Of a stretch of DNA of 64,000 nucleotides, positions 53,091 through 61,909 are shown one piece after another; the stretch's first letter is position 1; each line of letters starts with the position of its first letter. A program made the position numbers and the translations under genes. Origin of the DNA: CAWIHS01 sp963836005 (lineage in GTDB: Bacteria > Pseudomonadota > Gammaproteobacteria > GRL18); assembly GCA_963836005.1 (NCBI GenBank), contig CAWIHS010000001.1:806001-870000 (forward strand), read 5' to 3'. The notes below the pieces were generated by a model. The model saw nothing but the letters and a program-made list of their open reading frames with translations. It was not told the origin of the DNA and ran no database searches.

Positions 53091-53504
53091 CTATTTTAGA
53101 CCATCCATCTTCACGATTGCGGTATTTTGAAAAAACACCAGTTTTTTATAAACCAGGTAATTTTGCAGGGTCACTATCGAAGTAGCAACCAGTTGAGACA
53201 AAATCACGCCAGCGCCCAGTATTGTATGCAGCAAAGCAAATACTAACAGATTGGTCAACCAGGCCAGTCCTGCAGCAACCAGATAAGCAGCAAGGGAATG
53301 TAAATGCTTTCGATCGGAGGCAAAGGTATAGTAATACTGTAAAACGTAATTAAAGGCAGCACCTGCAGCCGCGCCTATCGAAGTTGACCAGACGGCATCC
53401 ATTCCCAGATAAATCAACAGCCCCATTGCAGTAAAATGCAGCGAAGTAGCAAAACCACCGCTGATAATAAAACGTTTAATCTGCTGCAGATCAAGTCTCA
53501 ACAT
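53091..53504 (-). CDS. GtrA family membrane protein
   Basis: A 137-residue protein with four hydrophobic helices. FIISGGFATSLHFTAMGLLI at the N-terminus and FNYVLQYYYTF are GtrA-type. GtrA proteins are thought to flip undecaprenyl-linked sugars for envelope glycosylation. First gene of the gtrA-GT2-GT39 set, one base from the GT2 start. Confidence 0.92.
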   Translation of the reverse strand: MLRLDLQQIKRFIISGGFATSLHFTAMGLLIYLGMDAVWSTSIGAAAGAAFNYVLQYYYTFASDRKHLHSLAAYLVAAGLAWLTNLLVFALLHTILGAGVILSQLVATSIVTLQNYLVYKKLVFFQNTAIVKMDGLK

Positions 53505-53665
53505 AAATGTAACTCTGGTTTTTCAGTTTATCTGCTAACAAGGATAAAAAATCTGCCTGCTACGTTCCCGGAGTAATGAGTTAAGACGAACATTATTAAC
53601 AGGTGAATAAATTCACCTCTACAGATAGATGTTTGCAGAGGCAACAAATTATACAAAAACAACCA

Positions 53666-54823
53666 CTATATAGCCAGTTGCTGCTCGGTCAGACGCACCC
53701 AGAAACTGGCGCCGATCGGTAATATAGCATCATTAAAATTATACCAAGGGCTATGCAGATCAGCACTGTCGCCATTGCCAATGGATATATAACAGCCGTT
53801 ACATTGATTGAGCAAAAAAGAAAAATCTTCCGAGCCCATACTCGGCGGTCTGTCCATAATAACATTCTCCTCACCCACTACAGTGACTGCCGCCTGTCTG
53901 GCGTACTCAGTTTCAGCGACTGAATTAATGGTTGCAGGATATCGCTTTTGATAGGTAACTTCACCCTTTGCCTCAAAGGCTTCACAGGTGCAGCTCACTA
54001 ATTGAGTGAGTTTGGCAATGGTCTGTGCCTGTATTTCAGGGTTAAAGGTTCTTACTGTGCCTGACAGGCTGAGCTGTTCAGGGATAACATTATAACTGTC
54101 ACCCGAATGTATGCGCGTGATGGAAACAACCACTGATTCCAGAGGATTGCTCTGTCGGCTGGTAATAGTTTGCACAGCGGCAATCACCTGGCCTGCCACT
54201 ACAATGGGATCAATGGCATTGTGGGGGGCTGCAGCATGCCCTCCCTTCCCGATGATACTTATATCGAACGCATCATAGGCTGCCATAACAGGACCGCTGC
54301 GCAGGGCAATTTTACCCGCCCCCAATTGCGGCCAGTTGTGCATAGCATAAATTTCATCGATCTGAAAGCGTTTAAACAGCCCTTCTTCTACCAGTTTACG
54401 CCCTCCGCCCTCGTTTTCTTCAGCCGGCTGAAAGATAAAATAAACCGTACCGTCAAAATTTCTCATCTTAGCTAGAAATTGTGCCGCTCCCAGCAGCATA
54501 ATGGTGTGGCCGTCATGACCACACGCATGCATCATGCCCTTATTTTTCGAATCATAGGACACCCCGGTCTTTTCTATGATAGGTAAAGCATCCATATCCG
54601 CCCGCAATGCAATACTGCGCGGGCTAGTCCCTGATGTCAGAGAAGCAATAACACCGGTTCCTGCCATTCTAGGATGAAGATTAATGCCAAATTCCCGCAG
54701 TTTCTGTTCCACAAATCGAGCGGTCTGTTCTTCTTTGAAGGCAATCTCCGGTGCTGCATGCAGGGCATGTCGCCAATCAGTCAACTGTTCGTTATTCGCT
54801 GCTATTTGTTCAATTAGATTCAT
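53666..54823 (-). CDS. M20 family amidohydrolase/peptidase
   Basis: A 385-residue zinc hydrolase of the hippurate/IAA-amino-acid hydrolase type. Zn-site motifs MHACGHDGHTIMLLGAAQFL near residue 95, QPAEENEGGG near 130, MHNWP near 160 and LHSPWYNFND near the C-terminus are intact, with the dimerisation domain between. It should cleave N-acyl amino acids; substrate unknown. Transcribed alone, divergent from the SQR-like gene. Confidence 0.92.
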   Translation of the reverse strand: MNLIEQIAANNEQLTDWRHALHAAPEIAFKEEQTARFVEQKLREFGINLHPRMAGTGVIASLTSGTSPRSIALRADMDALPIIEKTGVSYDSKNKGMMHACGHDGHTIMLLGAAQFLAKMRNFDGTVYFIFQPAEENEGGGRKLVEEGLFKRFQIDEIYAMHNWPQLGAGKIALRSGPVMAAYDAFDISIIGKGGHAAAPHNAIDPIVVAGQVIAAVQTITSRQSNPLESVVVSITRIHSGDSYNVIPEQLSLSGTVRTFNPEIQAQTIAKLTQLVSCTCEAFEAKGEVTYQKRYPATINSVAETEYARQAAVTVVGEENVIMDRPPSMGSEDFSFLLNQCNGCYISIGNGDSADLHSPWYNFNDAILPIGASFWVRLTEQQLAI

Positions 54824-55189
54824 ATTCTTCCCCGAGCCTTAAGCGTTACAGAAATTATACCGGTTGTCATTTCATTCACCAACCCTGCTGGATTTATTGA
54901 ATAATTAAGGCAACTACTCAGCAGCGTTTTTAAAGATTTAAAGTAACTACTCTATGTTAGCTGGATTTTATCCCTTATAAGGCTCTCATTCCCAATAAAA
55001 AGTGCATGGCTGCTTAAGAGTGACGCCAGAGTCATGCTCTGAGTCCCTAAGGTGTTTTCATTGGAACAGCATGAATACGCTACGCTAAAACGGAATAAAA
55101 GATGAATAAACGCGGCAGCGGCAGGCTTTCATAATTGACAGATTGACCTTATACTTGAACAAATTATTTTATCTATGTTACAGGTCACA
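54824..55189. other. Divergent intergenic region with short repeat
   Basis: About 365 bases. It contains ACTACTCAGCAGCGTTTTTA near 54908 and a second AACTACTC near 54948, pieces of the repeat also seen at 50536 and 63102. The rest is plausible promoter DNA for the two divergent genes; no RNA gene is visible. Confidence 0.4.
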
Positions 55190-56317
55190 ATGAAAAAAAT
55201 TACGATTGTAGGTGCCGGCTTTGCGGCCCTGACAGCTGTTCAAACTGTTCGCAAAACTCTTAAAAAGGCACAAATCACTGTCGTTGCACCCAGGCCGGAG
55301 TTTGTCTATTATCCAGGCACTATATGGGTGCCTTCCGGAATACGTAAGCCCGAGGACCTGGTCATTTCTCTGGATAACTTTTTCAGACGTATGAATGTTA
55401 CCTATCTCCAGGCCCAGGCGGTCTCTCTGGAAGATCATGGCAGAACCCTGGTAACTAACAATGGCAAGGTGAGTAATGATGGCCTGATAATCGCTTGCGG
55501 TGGGCGATTCATTAAAAAATTGCCCGGCATAGAACACAGTATAACTCCCTGTGAAGGAATACCCGCGGTCGTCAAAATCAGGGATCAACTCAACAGCATG
55601 CAAGGGGGCACAATAGCTGTCGGCTTTGCCGGCAATCCTAATGAACCCTCTTCCATGCGCGGCGGTCCCATGTTCGAGTTTTTATTCGGTATTGATAATC
55701 TACTCAAGCATGAAAAACGCCGTGACAAATTTGAGCTGGTATTTTTCTCCCCAGCACCAAAACCAGGTGCGCGCCTTGGCCCCAAAGCTGTATCCAGCCT
55801 GCTTAAGGAAATGAAAAAGAGAAATATCAAAACCTATCTGGGGAGCAAATTAAAACAGTTTAGCAGCACCGAAGTAGTCACTGAAACTGATCGTTTTCAT
55901 GCTGATATGATTTTATTTATGCCGGGCATGACCGGTAATCAGTGGTTTGATAATACCGATCTGCCCCGCTCTCCGGGCGGTTTGATTCAGGCCAATCAGT
56001 TTTGTCAGGTTGATGGTTTTGAATCAGTCTATGTAGCGGGCGATTCCGGCAGTTTTCCCGGCCCCGAGTGGCTTCCCAAACAGGCTCACATGGCCGATCT
56101 GCAGGCAAAGGCCGCTGCTGTCAATTTGCTCGATGAATTAGATGGAAAAACACCGCAGCAAACCTTTAAATCCGAACTGATTTGCATTGTTGACAGTCAC
56201 AACACCGGGATGCTGGTGTTGCGCACAGACAAAACAAATCTCGTATTACCTTCAATGCGTCTTTTTCACTGGCTTAAACGTCTGTTTGAGTGGTGGTATT
56301 TACGTCAATATCATTAA
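55190..56317 (+). CDS. SQR-like FAD-dependent pyridine nucleotide-disulfide oxidoreductase
   Basis: About 375 residues. FAD-binding ITIVGAGFAALTAVQTVRK at the start, LIIACGGRF at about 105, VYVAGDSGSFPGPEWLPKQA near the C-terminus, and a C-terminal basic/aromatic tail (WLKRLFEWWYLRQYH) suited to membrane attachment, all as in sulfide:quinone reductase-type flavoproteins. However, the segment where SQRs carry a catalytic Cys reads SSMRGGPMFEFLFG, without Cys. It may therefore use another substrate, or be a quinone reductase of unknown donor. ATG 55190 has AGG five bases ahead. It lies 490 bases upstream of the cytochrome operon. Confidence 0.82.
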   Translation: MKKITIVGAGFAALTAVQTVRKTLKKAQITVVAPRPEFVYYPGTIWVPSGIRKPEDLVISLDNFFRRMNVTYLQAQAVSLEDHGRTLVTNNGKVSNDGLIIACGGRFIKKLPGIEHSITPCEGIPAVVKIRDQLNSMQGGTIAVGFAGNPNEPSSMRGGPMFEFLFGIDNLLKHEKRRDKFELVFFSPAPKPGARLGPKAVSSLLKEMKKRNIKTYLGSKLKQFSSTEVVTETDRFHADMILFMPGMTGNQWFDNTDLPRSPGGLIQANQFCQVDGFESVYVAGDSGSFPGPEWLPKQAHMADLQAKAAAVNLLDELDGKTPQQTFKSELICIVDSHNTGMLVLRTDKTNLVLPSMRLFHWLKRLFEWWYLRQYH

Positions 56318-56469
56318 CAATGAAATGACTCACAGCCCGCTTTTAATTTAAAACTCAGAATGAATTTACAAATCAGGATGGTTATAGCATTTTTAAATGA
56401 GCATACAGAATAAGAATATAATTATTATATAAATTAATTTCGTACTTATAGATATTCTGTGGTTTAATA

Positions 56470-56492
56470 AATTTCAATTATTGATTGAAATT
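56470..56492. promoter_or_regulatory. Inverted repeat AATTTCAAT-N5-ATTGAAATT
   Basis: Perfect 9-base arms with a 5-base spacer, followed by CATTTTTT. It could end the SQR-like transcript or act as an operator; arms share the pattern AATKKCAAT/ATTGMMATT with the repeat at 56706. Confidence 0.5.
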
Positions 56493-56705
56493 CATTTTTT
56501 GATCACCTACTATTCTATATAGAATAAATGAGTGTCCTCAAAATTCATAAAAATATAAAATAAATATCAGTACTTATCAGTTTTAAAACGACTACGCTAC
56601 AGCTTACAGCGGCTGAAATCGAATTACTGGAATAAATAATAGCCCAGACTGGGTGTATACATAATAATACTGAATTATATTTTTCAAATTTGCTTTCCCC
56701 GAGGG

Positions 56706-56728
56706 AATGGCAATTTACTATTGCCATT
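56706..56728. promoter_or_regulatory. Inverted repeat AATGGCAAT-N5-ATTGCCATT
   Basis: Perfect 9-base arms with spacer TTACT, 82 bases before the first cytochrome ATG, where a regulator site would be expected. The same arms occur at 18082-18108 with a longer spacer. Confidence 0.5.
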
Positions 56729-56810
56729 TATCAAAACTTTATATGATTTTTTGTAGAAAACTTGTCCATTATCAGGACTTTTTATAAATTCAATCAAGGG
56801 CGGGAATGGT

Positions 56811-58109
56811 ATGACCATGTTTAAAAGAAAGATTCCACTATGGGTATCAGGTATTGCGTTTAGCTGGGTGAGTGTTTTACCCGTAGCCAATGCAGCCGAA
56901 GAACAATCTATCCACCACACTCCATCGACAGTATGTAAAACCTGTCACAAGGAAATATATAAGCAATGGAAAGGTTCCATGCATGCCAACAGCACGGCGC
57001 TCAACGATCCGATTCATGAAACTTTTTACCGCAAAGTGGTTGGCGATCCCGGGAAAGAAGGAGTAAAACACAAGGCTTCAGGTAAATACCCGGTATGCCT
57101 TCAATGTCATGCACCCAATGCAGCCAAAGATAAGGTCACTAAACTCGATGCCATGCCTGCATACGCTGAAGGCGTCAACTGTGTCGCCTGCCACACTTTG
57201 TCAAAATACAATGGTATTGATGCTCCTAATGGTAAACTGCAGCTGGGTTTGAAATCTTATGACTATGCCGACAAATTACAGGGACCTGGCCATAATTCAG
57301 CTAATAAATTAGCGGCTTTGAGCGCAGCAGGTGATGAATTTGGTTTTGGTGGTGAAGGCGGTGATGAACAAAAACCCAATCCGCACCTGGGTAAAAGTGT
57401 CACGATGGACGGTGTGGAGATCCCTTCCCTGCCCATGGAAAGCAACCCCATACAAATGAGGACATCTGATGCCTGTATGGGTTGTCATGACCGACGCAAT
57501 AACCCGCACGGGGTGCCATTATGTGCAACCGGTAATGAATACGCTGAAAGTAATACTCAGGTAGATTGTCTATCCTGCCACATGCCAACCAGCAATGGCT
57601 TTGCTGATCACAGTATTGGCGGTGGTCATAGTGAAGGTATGCTCAAGCGTTCTGTAGTGTTTGCCATGGACAGTAATAAACAGGGCGACAAAATTAATTC
57701 AATCATCTCACTGATCAATAAGCAGCCGCACACCATGCCAACAGGTGCTCCCTTCAGGAATCTTTACCTCAAAGTTGCAGCTTATGACAAAGACGGCAAG
57801 GTCGTGTGGCAAAATGCCAAAGGCCATCCAGCCAAAGAGGACAGTCAGGCATTTCTGTTTTACGGATTGACGGACGATAAAGATCAACCAGCGCCGCCTC
57901 CCACGGCCACTAAGCCTGGACAGGATAACCGGCTCAAACCTTTTGAAAACAGAGAGTTTAAATATGATATTCCTGCCCAGGACGTGGTTCTGGTCAGAGC
58001 AGAATTATATTACAACCTGCTGTGGCCGGGCCTGGTTAAGAAATTTACCCAGATCCCCAAAGAAGTCACTGCACCCAAACTGATTGGTGTAGCTGAAAAT
58101 TCCCTTTAA
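56811..58109 (+). CDS. Exported pentaheme c-type cytochrome
   Basis: A 432-residue periplasmic multiheme protein. Signal peptide about 1-28 (LWVSGIAFSWVSVLPVANA). Five CxxCH heme sites start at residues 42, 96, 124, 222 and 253, the third being CVACH in GVNCVACHTL (cytochrome c554-like). The last 170 residues have no heme motif and look like a beta domain (LYLKVAAYDKDGKVVWQ) ending with KYDIPAQDVVLVRAELYYNL. Such proteins pass electrons between periplasmic partners. First gene of the cytochrome operon, 77 bases from the next. Exact family not recognised. Confidence 0.88.
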   Translation: MTMFKRKIPLWVSGIAFSWVSVLPVANAAEEQSIHHTPSTVCKTCHKEIYKQWKGSMHANSTALNDPIHETFYRKVVGDPGKEGVKHKASGKYPVCLQCHAPNAAKDKVTKLDAMPAYAEGVNCVACHTLSKYNGIDAPNGKLQLGLKSYDYADKLQGPGHNSANKLAALSAAGDEFGFGGEGGDEQKPNPHLGKSVTMDGVEIPSLPMESNPIQMRTSDACMGCHDRRNNPHGVPLCATGNEYAESNTQVDCLSCHMPTSNGFADHSIGGGHSEGMLKRSVVFAMDSNKQGDKINSIISLINKQPHTMPTGAPFRNLYLKVAAYDKDGKVVWQNAKGHPAKEDSQAFLFYGLTDDKDQPAPPPTATKPGQDNRLKPFENREFKYDIPAQDVVLVRAELYYNLLWPGLVKKFTQIPKEVTAPKLIGVAENSL

Positions 58110-58186
58110 ACCCGTTTAAACAGGGGGATCATCAAAATGAACCCTCTGTTCGAGCTATATTACAAAAGAAAAATCTTGGGGTAAGT

Positions 58187-59836
58187 ATGTTTTTCAAAAA
58201 ACTGAAAAGCAGTATTTTAATGTCCGCAATACTGTTTGCTCATCTTTTCATAGTCTGTTCAGTCAGCAACGCAAGTACAGGTAAGGTTACTGATGAAGAC
58301 AAAGTAGAAGCTGATATAAAAAAATCTTCTTCAACTGCTGATCATAGTAAGTTTGAAATTCTGCAGGAAAAATTTGCCACCGGCCCTGATGTGACCAAAG
58401 CCTGCCTTAGCTGTCATACAGAAGCCAGCAAACAATTACATAAAACCAAACATTGGAACTGGAAGTTTACCAACCCTGATACAGGTCAGGAAGTAGGTAA
58501 GAGCAAAATTATCAATAACTTCTGTCTATCCATTAGCAAAAACTATCCACGCTGTACCAGCTGTCATATCGGGTATGGCTGGAAAGACAAAAGTTTCGAT
58601 TTCACTTCAGAAGAAAATGTAGACTGCCTGGTCTGTCACGATACCACGGATACTTATAAAAAATTTCCCACCGCAGCCGGGCATCCCAACTACAAGGATA
58701 AAGCCTTCCCCAAAGGCAGTAAAAATATCTGGAAGGCACCTGATCTATCCTATATAGCCCAGAATGTAGGTAAAACACGTCGGGAAAACTGCGGCGCCTG
58801 CCACTTCTATGGCGGTGGTGGGGACGGAGTCAAGCATGGTGATCTGGATTCATCCATGACCAATCCTGACAAACAACTGGACGTTCACCTGGGCGTGAAT
58901 GGATTAAATTTTAGCTGCAGCGACTGTCACACCACAGACGGGCATGATGTTAAGGGCAGTCGCTACAACATTGTAGCGAAGGATACTCATGGAATCGATA
59001 TCCCCGGCCGTGATGATCTGAGCCGGGCGAGCTGCGAATCCTGTCATGGTATGACGCCTCATGCTGAGACCATCAATAACAAAATTAATGATCACACCGA
59101 TAAAGTTGCATGCGTCACCTGCCATATTCCCGCCTTCGCACGAGGCGGTGTAGCCACAAAAATGTGGTGGGACTGGTCTACAGCAGGAAAAAAAGATACT
59201 GACGGCAACCCCATTAAAATTAAAAATGATAAAGGTCAGGTAACCTATCTCACCAAAAAAGGAGATTTCAGATGGGATCAGGACGTGGTGCCTGAATATG
59301 CATGGTTATCCGGTGATATCAGGTACAAGCAGCTGGATGAAAAGATCGATCCTAGCCAGGTGGTGGCTCTTAATACCTTTTCAGGCTCCTATGATGATCC
59401 CGATGCACGAATCTGGCCTTTTAAAGTCATGCGCGGAAAACAACCCTACGACAAGGTCAATAATACGCTGGCGCTGATACATCTGTTTGGCAAGGACAAG
59501 CAAGCCTACTGGAAAACCTATGACTGGAATAGCGCCATAAAATCGGCCATGGACGAGGCTGAGGCAAACTTTAGCGGAGAGTATGGCTTTATAGAAACCA
59601 CTTTGCACTGGCCCCTGGCTCATATGGTAGCTCCCAAAGAACAGGCCCTGTCCTGTGATGCCTGCCATAGCAAGGATGGGCGACTGGCAAATTTGACTGA
59701 CTTTTATTTGCCTGGTAGAGATAAAAGCAATGTACTGGATTTAATTGGCTGGCTGGCAGTTTTGGGCACACTGGGCGGAGTCTCCCTGCATGGAGCGGCT
59801 CGCTACTTCTTTTCCAGAAAAAGGAGAAATAACTGA
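58187..59836 (+). CDS. Octaheme c-type cytochrome, tetrathionate reductase (OTR) family
   Basis: A 549-residue protein. Signal peptide about 1-30. Eight CxxCH at residues 73, 123, 147, 202, 244, 283, 309 and 490. The INNFCLSISKNYPRCTSCH segment and the GACHFYGGGGDGVKHGDLD stretch are characteristic of the OTR family, whose Shewanella member reduces tetrathionate, nitrite and hydroxylamine in vitro. A C-terminal helix (about 518-538) plus basic tail anchors it to the membrane. Its stop overlaps the cytochrome b start by one base, so that protein is likely its quinol partner. Physiological substrate unknown. Confidence 0.92.
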   Translation: MFFKKLKSSILMSAILFAHLFIVCSVSNASTGKVTDEDKVEADIKKSSSTADHSKFEILQEKFATGPDVTKACLSCHTEASKQLHKTKHWNWKFTNPDTGQEVGKSKIINNFCLSISKNYPRCTSCHIGYGWKDKSFDFTSEENVDCLVCHDTTDTYKKFPTAAGHPNYKDKAFPKGSKNIWKAPDLSYIAQNVGKTRRENCGACHFYGGGGDGVKHGDLDSSMTNPDKQLDVHLGVNGLNFSCSDCHTTDGHDVKGSRYNIVAKDTHGIDIPGRDDLSRASCESCHGMTPHAETINNKINDHTDKVACVTCHIPAFARGGVATKMWWDWSTAGKKDTDGNPIKIKNDKGQVTYLTKKGDFRWDQDVVPEYAWLSGDIRYKQLDEKIDPSQVVALNTFSGSYDDPDARIWPFKVMRGKQPYDKVNNTLALIHLFGKDKQAYWKTYDWNSAIKSAMDEAEANFSGEYGFIETTLHWPLAHMVAPKEQALSCDACHSKDGRLANLTDFYLPGRDKSNVLDLIGWLAVLGTLGGVSLHGAARYFFSRKRRNN

Positions 59837-60432
59837 TGTCCCGGGTAATGATGTATAAAGGCTTTGAGCGTTTCTGGCACTGGACCCAGGCCGTGTTGAT
59901 TCTCACCCTGCTGTTTACCGGATTTAATATTCACGGTACCTACCAGGTTTTTGACTTTGAACAGGCTGTGGATATTCATGTGATTGCCGCCTGGTTGCTT
60001 ATGGGTTTGTGGGTACTTGCCATTTTCTGGCACTTTACTACGGGTGAGTGGAAGCAATATATCCCTTCCAGCGCCAACAAGATTGTTGCCATGATGAAAT
60101 ATTATGCAATTGACATTTTTATGGGCGGCGGACATCCCCATCACAAAACTCGCTCGCAAAAACTTAATCCCATGCAGCGTATGGCCTATCTGTCCCTGCA
60201 CCTGATCATTTCACCAGCCATCTGGATAAGCGGTCTGCTGTATCTGTTTTATCCTTATTGGGACACTATTGGTATAGGCAGCTGGAGTCTGGGTACTATC
60301 GCCCTGATCCACACCGCAGCGGCCTTTGCTTTATTAGCTTTTCTGGTAGTCCACCTCTATCTGGCACTGACAACCAGCAAAGAGCCGCTGGGATACCTCA
60401 AGGCAATGATCACCGGCTATGAAAATGAATAA
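59836..60432 (+). CDS. Cytochrome b561-type membrane subunit
   Basis: A 198-residue membrane protein with about four helices. The first helix carries ERFWHWTQAVLILTLLFTG, and HVIAAWLLMGLW, ALIHTAAAFALLAF and VVHLYLAL supply His positioned for b-heme ligation, as in thiosulfate-reductase-type/prokaryotic cytochrome b561 (DUF4405-like). It would exchange electrons between the quinone pool and the octaheme cytochrome that precedes it with a one-base overlap. An insert with GGGHPHHKTRSQ (about 97-108) is His-rich and exposed. Confidence 0.88.
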   Translation: MSRVMMYKGFERFWHWTQAVLILTLLFTGFNIHGTYQVFDFEQAVDIHVIAAWLLMGLWVLAIFWHFTTGEWKQYIPSSANKIVAMMKYYAIDIFMGGGHPHHKTRSQKLNPMQRMAYLSLHLIISPAIWISGLLYLFYPYWDTIGIGSWSLGTIALIHTAAAFALLAFLVVHLYLALTTSKEPLGYLKAMITGYENE

Positions 60433-60448
60433 ATAGAAGGAGTATAAA

Positions 60449-61909
60449 ATGGACCGGTCAGCACAGTTCTTAATCCATTTAGTGATAAGCACCGGGATGT
60501 TGTTCCTGTTTGTTCATTCCGCTTCAGCTGCCAAGGTAACATTGGACCCATCCAGCTGGGGTCTGGAGGAAGGCAAGGCCTGTATTGATTGTCATGCAAA
60601 ATCTTCTGCCGGATTGACACATCAATGGAAAAACAGCGCACATGCGCAGGCCAATGTGAATTGTCTGGACTGCCACCTGGCCTATGAAGATGACAGTGAT
60701 GCCATGGAACACGAAGGCAGCATTATTGCCACTATCGTGTCTCCCAAAGATTGCGGGCGTTGCCATGAAACTGAATTCAAGCAGCAGGAAGGTTCAGTGC
60801 ATACAAAAGCAGTCTCCTTGATTAACAACCGTATGCCGGCTCTGGCAGAACACTTCGGCAGTCTGTCCATTAATGATGCCGGCTGCGCCAAGTGTCATGG
60901 TTCACAGGTCAGGGTAAAAGGTGATGGAACCCTGGATCCTTCTTCCTGGCCCAATTCCGGCATTGGACGTATCAATCCAGATGGTTCTTTGGGGTCATGC
61001 TCTGCCTGCCATGGCCGACATCAGTTTTCTAAAGCACAGGCTCGGGAACCCGCTGCCTGTACCTTTTGCCATTCTGGCCCTGACTCACCGGATAAATCCA
61101 TCTATGAAACCTCCAGGCATGGAATGATGTTTGCGGCCCATAAGGCTGATATGAATTTGGACAGTGATACCTGGGTAGCAGGAAAAGACTATTCTGCGGC
61201 CCCTACCTGTGTCAGCTGTCATATGGGCGCAGCAGGAAAAATGAAAGCAACCCATGATGTCGGCATGCGTGATAGCTGGAATCTAAATGCCGCCGTGTCA
61301 ACGCAACAATATCTGGTGATCTTTGAAGATGGGGACAAACGTGAACTATCGACCTCAGATCCTGTCCCACGTAAAGGGGAAAGTATCAGCAAAATGGATG
61401 GCAGCATGGGTAAGGTCAAGGCAGTAGCTACCCCCAAACGCCGCCGCGATGCCATGAGCAAAACCTGTCTGGAATGTCATAGTAAGAATTTTACTCATGG
61501 CGCATTGCAGCAGTTTGATAAGGTTGTAGAGCTGTATAATGAAAAATATGGCAAGCCCGCCCAGAACATTATGCAGACCCTGTATTCTGACAATCTGCTA
61601 ACCCCCCTGCCTTTCGATGAGCCTCTGGAAATTACCTACTGGAGCTTATGGCATAATGGCGGTACACGTGCCCGTCATGGGGCGGCCATGGGCAGCCCTA
61701 GCAATACCTGGGAAGGCATGTCTGATGTAGGTAAACTGTTTTACGGCAAATTCCTGGCTCAGGTACGTGAAGTGGCCGGCAAGGAAAAAGCGGAGGCATT
61801 GTTGCAGCAATTTATCCAGACATCAGAGCATCATGACTGGCTGAATCATCCCGACAAATCAAACCCTATCCTCGGTTATGGTAAAGGCAACAGTCATGAA
61901 AATGAGTGA
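60449..61909 (+). CDS. Hydroxylamine oxidoreductase-like octaheme cytochrome
   Basis: A 486-residue periplasmic protein with signal peptide about 1-27. Eight CxxCH at residues 45, 72, 102, 146, 184, 204, 254 and 340. Between them it shows SPKDCGRCHETEFKQQEGS, SGIGRINPDGSLGSCSACHG, CHSGPDSPDKS, SRHGMMF and THDVGMRDSW, the HAO-family pattern. The C-terminal helix region has ARHGAAMGSPSNTWEG, where I see no Tyr at the place a P460 cross-link might be expected, hinting at a reductive enzyme like epsilonproteobacterial HAO. Alignment would be needed to be sure. GGAG ribosome site. It overlaps the NapC gene by 14 bases. Confidence 0.88.
   Translation: MDRSAQFLIHLVISTGMLFLFVHSASAAKVTLDPSSWGLEEGKACIDCHAKSSAGLTHQWKNSAHAQANVNCLDCHLAYEDDSDAMEHEGSIIATIVSPKDCGRCHETEFKQQEGSVHTKAVSLINNRMPALAEHFGSLSINDAGCAKCHGSQVRVKGDGTLDPSSWPNSGIGRINPDGSLGSCSACHGRHQFSKAQAREPAACTFCHSGPDSPDKSIYETSRHGMMFAAHKADMNLDSDTWVAGKDYSAAPTCVSCHMGAAGKMKATHDVGMRDSWNLNAAVSTQQYLVIFEDGDKRELSTSDPVPRKGESISKMDGSMGKVKAVATPKRRRDAMSKTCLECHSKNFTHGALQQFDKVVELYNEKYGKPAQNIMQTLYSDNLLTPLPFDEPLEITYWSLWHNGGTRARHGAAMGSPSNTWEGMSDVGKLFYGKFLAQVREVAGKEKAEALLQQFIQTSEHHDWLNHPDKSNPILGYGKGNSHENE

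Larger units (their letters stand above)
56318..56810. other. AT-rich regulatory region ahead of the cytochrome operon
   Basis: About 490 bases of strongly AT-rich DNA. It holds two 9-5-9 inverted repeats (56470-56492 and 56706-56728), a 14-base palindrome ATTCTATATAGAAT at 56512-56525, and the region from which the cytochrome operon must be transcribed. No coding frame. Confidence 0.55.

Noticed and set aside
56512..56525. ATTCTATATAGAAT palindrome as a separate operator
   Set aside because: A 14-base palindrome in very AT-rich DNA is not strong evidence alone; only mentioned as part of the regulatory region.
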